64,000 nt of DNA from Vitis vinifera (Eukaryota > Streptophyta > Magnoliopsida > Vitales > Vitaceae): positions 5,427,501-5,491,500 of the forward strand of contig NC_081810.1 of NCBI RefSeq assembly GCF_030704535.1. Reading direction: 5' to 3'. The first letter of the stretch is position 1, and each line of letters begins with the position of its first letter. The notes under the pieces were generated by a model. That model had not been told where the DNA came from. It saw nothing but the letters and a program-made list of their open reading frames with translations, and did no database searches. Both the position numbers and the translations under genes were made by a program. Below are positions 36,751-47,690 of this stretch, one piece after another.

Positions 36751-36879
36751 ATTCCTTAAAGTATGAGTCTAGTATAGTAACTTTAGAGTAGGTATCAAGT
36801 CTATTACATGACTCCCAATGTTGATACACTACCTCTAAAGTTTCAGTGCAAAAAAGTCTCTAGCAAACCCCCCAAAATG

Positions 36880-38324
36880 TCTTGAGGATACCCAAACTGC
36901 CTGGAAAATCGATGATGATAATATGGTTGGATTACCCAATGGTTACCTTGTCGCAAAGATAAATAGCTAAAGCGAAGACTTATGAAATAAGAAGCTTTGG
37001 TAGCACTAATAAATTCATTATCAATTCAGTGCACACACTCTTTTTGTTGCAATGCCAAGTGGTCCAGTTTTACGTCTTTACAAGACATTATCAAAGCCTG
37101 AGCTTGTAAATCATTGAAACACTTAGTAGAAAACTCACCGATATAATAAGTCATCCGTGAGGGATGGTTCTAAGAATGAGAAATGAAATGGGTATCAAAA
37201 TATTCACCTAACCATCTGTATAAATAATGAATAGAGAAAATAGATGCATTAGTCCCAAGTTTTGAAGAACAAGCGATTTTATTTAAACCATTGTAAATGC
37301 TTACTAACACCTGAACAACAAAGCTAAATGTCTCACCTTGAGTCATTCTACTAGCTACCTTGAAAACTTTATGATGAATCAAATTAACGTCTACCTCGAT
37401 CATGCCAATGGCATAAAAAACTTCTATATTTGACTGAGTATGAGATTTAATAGGATCAATATCCTAGGAGGGGTTATGAGTCTCCTTAGGCCTTTAGGTT
37501 TTATTACTTGTACTCTTTTTTGGAGGTTTTGCATACTTCATAGAGTCTTTGTACCAAAATGACACCTAAGACATCAACTTGACTAAAGACTTCTCCTTCG
37601 TCTCAAAGAAAATTTGATGACATGCAAGGAATAAGTTTTGACAACTTGGTGGAAGTGAGAACTTCGTTGTATCATTAGATAACTCTTCTGCGCTCGGTAC
37701 CATCTCATCATAAAAAGATCCAATGATGGGTAGTCTAGCAATATGATACAAGTCCCAAAGAGATATGGAAACTTTTCCAATGGAAGTATATTAGGAGTTA
37801 GTGGTAGGACACCAAAGTTCGCAAAAGGCCCTTATCACATAAGCATGGCAATCATAGCTGAATAGGGATGCAAAAATAGTTTCATAAAGTTTGCATCCTT
37901 TAAGAAATGGTTCATGCTGATTCAATACTTCTTCTACTCATTCTCAATATCCTTCGATAAAAAAAGATTCCCTAAGAACCTTAAAAGAGCTTCCCCATTT
38001 GGCTTCTCCATCACGAACACGAGAACCCAATAATCCAAATTTATCATGAACTTCAATAGTAGTTGGGTGAGAGAAATTCAACAACAGAACATAAAAAACA
38101 AGCTTCACCTTATTGAGTTTTGAATTATTGATTTTTGTAAGCTTGCAAGATACAACTTGAGACTAGGAAGAAATGTGTAATGGATCCTTTGTCACTAGCA
38201 CTGACAAAGATTGAAGGTCAATAAGCGACTTATGCACTGACAAGATAGTCCTCTCCTCAAAATCTTCATTATCATCATTAATAATGGTTACAGTCTTCTC
38301 CTTGAAACATTTGAAGAACGCCAT
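36880..38324 (-). pseudogene. Degenerate plant mobile domain (PMD / aminotransferase-like) gene inside the Gypsy element, antisense
   Basis: The minus strand from the ATG at 38324 ('MAFFKCFKEKTVTIIND') down to about 36880 reads as a broken PMD protein. Segments in order: 'RTILSVHKSLIDLQSLSVLV' and 'TKDPLHISS' (to 38163); a 'VHDKFGLLGSRVRDGEAKWG' stretch (around 38050-37990); 'FCELWCPTTN' (near 37820); the PMD hallmark 'LWDLYHIARLPIIGSFYDE' (near 37760-37700); and 'EVDVNLIHHKVFKVASRMTQ' followed by 'HYLYRWLGEYFDTHF' (37400-37180). PMD proteins derive from transposons; some plant relatives (MAIN, MAIL1) act in gene silencing. Several stops and frameshifts make this copy non-functional. Its orientation is opposite to the element's gag. 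Confidence 0.72.
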
Positions 38325-38873
38325 CCTACACAAAAAAGGAATGTAGAAAGAGAGATGAATAAAATACATGTCTAAGTTTTTAGACACCACTATGCATTTA
38401 AGTTAGACCAATTTGTATGAGTGAAAACTTTAGTACATAAGTGTTGAAAGTATAACACCGCATAACATCAAAGTCATAACTTGTTTGCATAAATGCTAAG
38501 TATTGCTCTGGTTTTAATTAAATGTTAAAACTTGAATACCACTATGCATTCAAGTCTTAAAATTGAGTTGGTGATCATCGAAAAATTTAAAAAAATTTCT
38601 AAAATAATTCAAGTCGACTTTCTCAAATTGGTTAAAGAACATTCAAAGATTGGAAGAATTCTTCGAAAAAGTTCAAGTTAGGGTTCTCAACTATTGTCTC
38701 ATTTATATATATAAAACGAAATAGTGTTTGGAAAAAAGTGGGAAACAAATATTTTTTAAAATAGGAAACTTCCTATTAAAATATTTCTTTGAAAAAAAAA
38801 AAAAACTTCTAAGACCCAACCCATTCATATGACAATACATGTACGTGATGCGTCTTGAAGTAGAGGCATTTAT

Positions 38874-39016
38874 TGACATAAAAAATTCAGTGGATTAGAT
38901 TACCACTAATTTGGTCTTCAAATTTGATAAATAAATGGATAAGTAAATAAATAAAAATAGATATCCTCTTAAGGATAATTTTCCTAAAAAAATGAAACTA
39001 ATCTCCAACTACAAAA

Positions 39017-39060
<44 letters not shown>

Positions 39061-39536
39061 TTTTTATTATTATTATCTTGTTTGTAAAACCTCCAAAGAA
39101 GAAAAGTTGCTAAAATCAATGAGCTAAATCCCTTGAATTAAGTAACTAAAATTCGGGAATCCAAATTCCCTACTTTCACCTATAAATAGATGTTACTTCT
39201 TTTAAGAGAATGAAAGATATTGAGAAATAAGAAAAAAATCCAAAAAAATAAAATCCTAAGGAGAAAATCTAGAAGCTACTTCACGTGGAAAAAAAATCTA
39301 CTTGCAGTTACACGTCATTTGTGACCCTTGATTGATATTCGAAATCAATAAAACGTCATCGTCGTTCCTCAAGTTGTGATCAAAATGAAAGAATCAGAAG
39401 GAGAATATTCTTTTGTAATGAATATTATTTTTTGGATTGTACCCCAATATTTTTAATTTCAATAACTATTTTGTCCGCACTATTTTTGTTATTGTTTTGC
39501 TTACATAGTAGGACTTTTACGAAATTTGTGTGCACA
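38874..39536 (+). repeat. 3' LTR of the Gypsy-type element
   Basis: It matches the 5' LTR throughout, with substitutions, small deletions and an inserted AAT microsatellite (about 39017-39057). It begins TGACATAAAAAATTCAG and ends TGTGCACA. Confidence 0.75.
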
Positions 39537-39539
39537 TAC

Positions 39540-39749
39540 TATATTTGCTCTTGTTGTAAACTATTGTAATTTTAGTATATTTGTCTTATATATGGGGTAT
39601 CTTACATGATTTTTACAATAAACTTAAGGTTGGTCATCTAAGGTGGTTTGCACGTGTTATACAAGAATACAAACAAGTATTAGCTCATCTAAACAAATTA
39701 TTAGGTCTAGTATGATTCATAGAACAAAATACTTTTAGTACGTTGATAT

Positions 39750-39782
<33 letters not shown>

Positions 39783-42700
39783 ATGTATATCTTACAATAA
39801 ATCTAGGGCGTTTTATCATACTATATTAACTTGTATTATAAGTCATTGTAGTTCTAATTCATTTGTATTATACATGATTTTTATAAGGAATCTAATCATA
39901 AGATTGTGAAAAATGTTTTTAGTGATGGTCATGGAGGATGGCATGCATATGTTACATAAAAGCATGCAAAAATGTTGGCTAGTAGTAAAAAACAAAATTA
40001 GGTTATTTATTATAGTATCGTAATATTAGTATATTTGTATCATACTCATCTCGCTCAATTTTTTTTTTTTGATGTATTTAAGTAGGTCAAATCAATTATA
40101 AAATTAGGAAATAATAAATAAAAATTCTATTAAATTTAAACTTTTTTTTTCATGATTTTTCAATTTTGAACATTTATAAGAGTTCTAAATTTAAATTTAT
40201 TAATTGTAAAAGAATTTTAATAAAATGTCTTTTGACTTAATACTGAAATAAGCTTTGAATAACTAATTTTTATTCATTCACATATTCTTTTTACTTAATT
40301 TTTATAATTTTAAAAAATCAAAATTTTGTAGCTTTCATTTTTAGGTATTTTTTAATATTAAAAGTTATTTCAATATAATTATCAATCCAAAAACATATCA
40401 TGCCAAAAACAACATTTATTTAAAATTAATTTGTTAAAATGGATGAAATGATTCCTCAATTTCTGAATATAACCCTTCTCATGTTTTTACTTGAAAAATA
40501 ACTCATTTTTTTTTATACATAAATGTCATTTACCATTTCAAGTATTTACATACAAGGTTTAAAAAAGAGTGTTATTTTTACAAGAAAATAATGAGGACAT
40601 TTTTGTTCAAATGAAGCCAAAATAGGATGAAATGATAAATTTCAAAATTTGGGTTTTCAATGAACCTTTTAATCAAATAACTTATTTATTTACCTCTGTA
40701 TTTCCTATTAAGTTTTTTTTTTTGTTTTAATTAGTTTTTTGTAAATCAAATAAATATAAAGCCTCTTATGGCTCTCTAAAAATAATCATTAAACTTTTGA
40801 TAAAACTTAATACTTAATAACTAATTAAATTGTTGTTTGAATACACTTTTTGTTTTCTATTTTTAAAAACAAAAACTGAATCAACTTCTATATACACAAA
40901 CTTTTTTCGCTTTACCTTGAAAATATAGTGAATTTTAAAACTATTTGCAAAAATAAAAAAAATAAAGATATAAATTTTTTTACTTCTTCAAATTTTGAAA
41001 ATTTTAAAATTAATTTTTGAAGATATAATATAAGTATATACATTTCATATAAGAGTTACTATATTTTATATAGAAGTTCTTACGATTTCTATTTTTAAAA
41101 ATAATAAATGAATCTGAACGAGTAAAAAGTTAAATTATGACTCTAGCAATAATGACTAATAATTAAGTATTAATCTCTAAAAAATCTAAAGTTATGTTGA
41201 AGATATTAAGTCATTAAGTTGATTTACTAAAGTTATTTCTAATTTTAAGTTACAATATTAAGTTACTTTAACAAATATATTTAATAATTTAAATGAAACC
41301 GTTAAATCATATTAAAAGGGTATTCGTAAAACTTAATACTCTTCACTTAACAATTTAAGTAGACTTTAAGTTTAAGTATTTTTGTAAATATGTTTACTAA
41401 ATTAACTAAAGGATTAGAGTGTGTTCGGGAGTATTCCTATTTGAATTGCTTTTAATTAAAGAGTTTTCTTTAAAAACATTTTAAAAAGAACCACTTATTA
41501 ATTGTTTCTAGAGTAACCGTAATAAGTGATTTTTCAATTTTTAAAAAATGTTTTATAAATTTTTTCAAATACTTAATTTTTCTCCAAAAATGCTTTGTAT
41601 GGTAGAAGTGTTTCTTAAAAGCATTATAAAACAAACATGGATATTTCATAAACAAATTTATCGCTTAAAATTAATAAAAATAAATATTAGTTAAAATCAA
41701 AGAGGGTAAAGATTGATTAAAATTAATAATATCACTTTGAAGATTTAGAATAAATTTTAATTTAATTTTATCAAATAACATTAGAACTTAAAGTAAAAAT
41801 TAAGCAATAAGTTTTAAACCAATAATTTAGAAACTTAAATTATTGATTTAAAACTTATTATTTAATTTTTACTTTAAATATTAATGCTATTTAATAAGAT
41901 TAAGGTAATTTTTTTTTTATAAATTATCAGACCAACATATTTACTTTCATTAATTTTAACTAAGATTTACATTAATAAATTTTAATTAATATTTACCCTC
42001 ATTAATCTCAAACAATAAATTTATTTGTCAAGCAAACATATTAAAAGTAATAAAATAATTATAAAAAACAAGTTATATATATTGAATTATGAAGGTAAAA
42101 GAGACCTTCGCCAGATGTGTATAACCTCATTAGATTTGGGTAAACAAGGCAAAAATGATTTATGATTTGAAATAAATTAATTATTTTGACTTAATAGTTA
42201 AAATCATTTTAACTTTAATCATTGATATATAGTGTTTTTTTAATTTTAATTTTAATTTTATTTTTATCAAATATGTTGAACAATTAATTTTCTTAAAAGT
42301 TTAAACAAGACTCTTGATAACATATTGAATAATCAATTTTCTTAAAAGTTCAAGGCTACAAAATTTAAGTTTACAATACATATCATACTTCCAAGAAAAC
42401 ATATTTAGCTTAATCTACTTAATGATTTAAATTAAGTTCTTAAATTATATTAAATTATTAAGTTGATTTAGTAAATATCCTGTAAATCAATGAATTCAAA
42501 TATCCTTGTAACTAAACTTAATAAATTAATAATGAATTAATCTATATATTTTCCCAATTATATTAATTTATAATAGCATTCATTCCCAATAGAAAATTTT
42601 TACATTACACAATTTCATTAAAAAAAATATCGAAATAAAGATATTAGAATATTTTTTTTTTTTGAGTAAAAGTTACAATCTAGGATTTTAGTTTTTTTTT

Positions 42701-44400
42701 TTGTTTTCATTTTGTGAGAATTTTTTTTCAAAAGTGTTTTTAAAACATAGAATATTTTGTTTAGTTTTGAGTTTTTGTTGATATAAAAATGGTAAAAATA
42801 AAATAAAATAAAAAATTTCTATAATACACAAGCATATTATGAGATATATTATTATAAAATATAATATAACTACTTTTAATATTATTTTTTATTTTAAAAT
42901 GGTGTAGTAAAATAATGTAATATACTTATAATTAATCCACTCAAATGAATTATTTTTTAATATAAAATTATATCAATTTATAATGATTCATACTTTAATA
43001 AATAAACAAAATATTTATGCAATACGTTTAAGATAATATTTTATTTTATATTTATAATATTTATATTGTGGATCTGACAAGGTGACAATTACCACTAAAA
43101 GAAGCCTACAAGTTTTCATATGCTGTGCTACGTAATTCCAGCCGACATGGTTCAATTAATGTGGGATTTTCCTTGTAAGCTTTATGGATAAAAACTGAAT
43201 GTAATCTGGTGCTTCAGTTTTAGCACACTTGAAAACCTGAAGGGCATAGAAATTTCCCTGCCAAAGCTCAGCTCAGCTCAGCTCTACACCAAGCTACAAC
43301 TGAGGCCAGGTCTACACGGGTGGCGCTAGGAAATTGGAATAGTGTGGCTGAGCTGCCACCCTACTTACTTATTTCCAAGGTTGTGTTCTTCTTATCAATT
43401 CATCAACTTTTCATCCAACAATAAATGTGTTACATAATAATAACGAGAATATTAAATAAATAAAAAAGAAAAAAAGAAAAAAAAGAAAAAAAGAAAAAGA
43501 ATACACTATGTAGACAATTCTAGATAGGAAAAATCACGGATAAAGAAAAATGAAATTCATTATATCAAAATATTAGTACAAGAGGGAAAAGATACGAGCG
43601 ATTATACTAAAAACATAATCATCGTAACCCAAATATTGTATATCATTACACATATATATAGTAGTTAACAAAGCCGATCCATACTTGTTTCATCATATTG
43701 GCCTATCAACTCGATCCCTTTGCTACCATCAAGACCCCCAAAAAAAATATCATAATTATTATTTCACCACATGTGTCAGATCTGACCAAATAGAATTTGG
43801 GTAACCAAACTCTAACATTATGCATAAAAAATTCAGAAGATCTTTCATACAAAAAAGCACGTAGGCTGGGAAAATTTAGGATTATTCTTAATAACAAATA
43901 TATTTCAATTTTCATCTACCATTTTTAATGCTTCTGCAGGTTGTTTGAAAGAATTTTAAGAACTTTAATATATTTGGAAGTGGTACACCTTTATAACATT
44001 TTAAAATTCTGATATTAACACTTTACTGATCACATATCTGATTGTAAGATTCTCAAAGTGGTTGCCATGGTTGGTGTATCTTTCTGGATCAATGCAAAGG
44101 TTTCACTGCATAATTATTAAGGCAAAACTTTTACCATTTTCTTCCAACACAATCACTTAGAGAAGCTGTGAAAAGATTTGCTGACAATTAGCAGTTCTCA
44201 TCTTTTAATAAAAATTTCATCAATAAAGATCATTTTACATCTACTTTTTGCCATTTTTAACTGGGCTTTAAATGGATGCCTTTTTTTGTCAATGAAACAC
44301 AAAGAAGAGAAGCGCCAAATTTATATATTATCAAAAAGATGTACACCAAAAACAGAGTGCTCAAAAGGCCCAGCTCATACCCATTATGTTCCTTACCAAA
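39540..44400. other. AT-rich intergenic region downstream of the Gypsy element
   Basis: No gene is supported in this 4.9 kb. It starts with two diverged copies of a dispersed repeat (about 39545-39700 and 39785-39960) separated by an AT microsatellite (39747-39774). A possible short MITE lies near 41415-41650 ('gtgtgttcgggagtat' against a 'gtttgttttataatgc'-like end); I could not confirm its ends. A purine-rich GAAAAA run is at 43467-43500. Sequence near 44000-44400 is the likely 3' flank of WOX2. Confidence 0.5.
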
Positions 44401-44415
44401 AGAAGAAACAAACCC

Positions 44416-45821
44416 TTAAATAGTCTCACTAGAAGGGGCAGAAAAGAAATCAAAGAAGGGTTGATCACAAGACCCATCTTCGATCCCTGGGGTGGTGGCT
44501 GTCTCAGAGGAGGTAGAAAGAGTAGTGGAATTCTCAGCAGAGGTTTCAGCATGAGAAGAGCGCTGTAAGTCGCCAGTTGGGTGAAGTGGGAACAGAGCCA
44601 ACGTCTCTTGATTACAGTCAATGCTAGAGCTGTGAATCAACCCCTCGTTATTATCGCCTGCCTGCATCATCATTTCGTATCCTGCACCACCACCACCATG
44701 TGTTTTCGTCTTCTCAGCTCTCTCTGTCCTCGGCCTCCTCCTTATGCCACCAGGCAAAAGCACCTTGGGGTACTGGGGGTAAAACCCTAGGTCGCTCTGT
44801 GGTACGTAGTATGGGCCGCAAACAACTATAGACCCAAGGATTTCATAAGCCATTGCAGAGTTAGAATATAATGTAAAGGCTCAGGTATGAGAGACTAACA
44901 GACTCGAGAGAGACAAGATGAACGAATCAGTTGCAATCATGCAACTGGAAGATAAGAGGGAAAGGAGTGAGAGTATTGATGATGCGAATGGAATTGAGAA
45001 CATAAACATGGGTTAACATGCAACAGAGAGGAATTCAGAAACCAGGCTGCAGAAAATCACTTGGAAAGGGACAGGCCATGAAAAAAATGATAAAATAGAC
45101 ACCAGACGAGAAGCTGCAAATCGAACTTCACATCCGAAAAGATCTAGCTTCAATTTAAAAAGAGAAAAAGGTATTCTTATTACTAGCTGGGCAGTGAAAA
45201 GAAGAATAATTTCGTTTTCTTTTGGGTGGAAGCCAGAAGAAGATTTTAAATCAGAGAAAAAGAACACCAGAAACTTAAAAGAAAGAAAATAATATAGAGA
45301 AAAAGTGGTCTTCAGGAAATCTTTAGTAATCATCATAAATGGAGTCCAGATGCATGCAGGACAGCTTGAAAACATTACAACAATGGCAGAATAAAAATTG
45401 AAAACACAAACCCCGAAACCCAGAAGAAATTGAGAATGAGAAAGGTGCATTAAACCCATTTAAAATCGAAACGACTCATAAAATAGAGTGCATAGCCACT
45501 GTAGATAAAGATAAACTTACCATTTGGGCATGGAGGAGGGAACAAAGGGGAAGTCTTGTGAAGATAGCGGTTCACATAAGCCATATTCTCCTGCTTCTGC
45601 TTCTGCCTTTGCCTAGCCTTGTGGTTCTGAAACCAGTAAAACACGTTCTTCCCTTCGATATGACCGTAGGCCTTAAGCCTGCCAGTTATCTGCTGTATCT
45701 GCTCTGCGCTCGGCGTCCTTATCCCTTGCATGTACAAGCTCTCAAGCATGCTGATCTGCTCCTTCGTGGGATTCCACCTGGAGCTAGCCGGAGCCCCCCC
45801 GCCGACGTTGTCACCCTCCAT
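44416..45821 (-). CDS. WOX2: WUSCHEL-related homeobox 2 (WOX2), two exons
   Basis: Exon 1 is 45821-45521 and exon 2 is 44825-44416, joined in phase 1 (donor GTAAGT, acceptor CTATAG), giving 236 aa. The WOX homeodomain covers about residues 13-77 ('[20 protein letters not shown]' at its start, the recognition helix '[20 protein letters not shown]' near its end). The helix and the following '[20 protein letters not shown]' are typical of WOX2, not of WOX1, 3, 4 or 5. The WUS box is TLALFPLH (175-182). The C-terminal '[10 protein letters not shown]' matches the end of Arabidopsis WOX2. WOX2 is a nuclear transcription factor of the apical cell lineage in the early embryo. A TATA box lies at 45914-45923. 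The intron of 695 bases shows no other gene. Identity is strong; orthology rests on remembered family alignments. Confidence 0.93.
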
Positions 45822-45913
45822 TTTCTCCGACCAAGTAAGCTACAAACTCCTCTGATTCCACAGTCTGAGATTGATTTTTATTGGCTTTTCTTTTTTGCAT
45901 GGCTTTTGTACTA

Positions 45914-45923
45914 CATTATATAG
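45914..45923 (-). promoter_or_regulatory. TATA box of WOX2
   Basis: The minus strand reads CTATATAATG about 95 bases before the WOX2 start codon, which would leave a leader of roughly 60 bases. Confidence 0.55.
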
Positions 45924-46099
45924 AGAAGGAGAGAGAGTCAAAGAACTTGACATGCGTATTGTTTTTGGTGCTGAACATCTCTGAAAACATGGCGGGTAGC
46001 GGCTGAGAGAAGGGGCTGGGTTCACTTTCGTTCGAAATGCAGAGGACCTAGAAGGACGATGTTGCCCCTCCATATGTCCCATATTGGCGGATTGGTCCC

Positions 46100-47690
46100 G
46101 GGATTTGTATTGGGAATGACAGAGGATGAGTGGAGAAGGTTAAGGACCTTACAGTGGGCAAGCAAAGGAAGGGTAAAATGGTAAAAAAGGAGAGGAAAAG
46201 GACAGGCGGTTGGGTTGAAAGGTGTAGGTAAGGGCTAGGCGTTGGGAATTGAAGTAGGGGCAGAAGAGTATGCAGAAGAAGTTGAAACGCCTCGGGGGTG
46301 CTGGGCTTTACGCCTAAAGCTCAGCCTCCTCTCCCTACTTGTCTCTTTAACCATCCAATCACATTTCAATTCAAAAAAATTTCATGAAAATTACTATATC
46401 AAAATATTCTTTTTTTAAATATAAAACAAACTACTTACATTCATTCATTTTTATAAATGTTTTTCTTTTCAAAATTAGTTGTCACTTCTAATGCCAATTA
46501 AATTTTAATTTACTATTTGAAAATTTGTATATATTATAAAATATTTTTTAGGTATAATATATTTAAAGTGTATTTAACAGTAATTTTATAAAACCTTTTT
46601 TTTTTTAATATTTAAAAGATAAATTTTTTAAAATATTCGAAATATGAATAAGAAAAAAAATGCATAACCTTATGAAATATATAACATTTAAATGGAAATG
46701 TATAATATAGTTAATAATTCCACTTAAACATATTAATTTTAATTTCCAAACTTAGGAAATATTTTTTAATATAAAATAATAAAACCCAAAAACTAAAATA
46801 ATGGTCCAAAATCCCAATCCGAGGCAATGATATGCAGTACATCCCAGTATATCCAAATCCATGGCCACGCGCTGATGTCAATTGGGCTCGAAAAACCCGG
46901 TCGTGATAGGTGGTACGGCAGGGCGGATTTCCACGCGTCGAGTTAAGGAGGCGAGTTAAGGCAAAGTAGTTAGGTGCGCCGTATTCAGGTGCCGCCACCT
47001 TTCAGCGCCGCCTCGTGAAGCACGATACACCCACGACGCTATTTTGGTTTTTTTCGCACGAACTCCTTGCTGATTGGCGGATGTTCATCTTCTCTCTCCT
47101 TTCGCCATAATGACAGGGGGTTCTAAAATTTTCTTCTGTGCCTGGGATGGAGTGATTTTTGCTTGGCTAGTAATTGAAAGGATATTGGGATTATCACGTA
47201 ATTATTCTGTAGAAAAAAAAAAAGTTTGTTTTATTTGTTTTAATTAGCTGGCCTTGATTATGGTTAATTAATTTTTGTTAGCCAAGTTGAAAGACTAAGG
47301 ATTTCTTGATAATGGCTGGGCATAGAATTTTAAATTTCATAGCAATGTAGAGGTACTGGAGAGGAGGATGTGGATGAAACTAGAGGGTCAATGGTTGGCC
47401 ACATAGCTCCAAGGTCCTTTGAGAATCTGGGGAGTTGTGGATAAATCTTGAAACTGCTCTTGTATTTTGAACCCTCTGCAAGGAGTAGAGGCTGTAAGCT
47501 TAGAGACAAAGCTCTTATGGACTTTTCTTCATTTCTGGTATTTTGGAGGAGTCTCCAAATTACAAGCGTTTTGAGAAGGAAGAAGACAAAGGGCTTTGAA
47601 ATTCATTATGCTTACAACCTTATCTTGGCAAAGGTTTCTATTGTTGTGTTGAATTTTTTTTCCCCAAAAACCCCTTCCTCGGGTTTGTGG
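46100..47690. other. WOX2 upstream region and intergenic DNA
   Basis: From 46100 to 46340 the sequence is purine-rich on the plus strand and likely WOX2 promoter. From 46350 to 46780 it is AT-rich. From 46850 to 47040 there is a short GC-richer island ('ccacgcgtcgagttaagg', 'ggtgccgccacc') without a recognisable gene. Open frames at 46711-46998 and 47448-47741 show no known domain. Confidence 0.4.

Larger units (their letters stand above)
33484..39536 (+). mobile_element. Decayed Gypsy-type LTR retrotransposon carrying an antisense plant mobile domain gene
   Basis: Two clearly related but diverged LTRs flank about 4.7 kb: 33484-34169 (686 bp) and 38874-39536 (663 bp). Both begin TG, end ACA, and share long stretches such as 'aaatcccttgaattaagtaa' and 'tgtaccccaatatttttaat'. 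Directly after the 5' LTR comes 'atttatgacacgcccagtgg' (34171-34190), the usual primer-site region of plant Gypsy elements. Inside, gag and pre-protease remnants run on the plus strand (34448 to about 36750). A degenerate plant mobile domain gene runs on the minus strand (about 38324-36880). I find no reverse transcriptase, RNase H or integrase motif on either strand, so the element was non-autonomous. No convincing target-site duplication is visible at the LTR ends chosen. LTR divergence and many stops show an old insertion. Confidence 0.8.
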
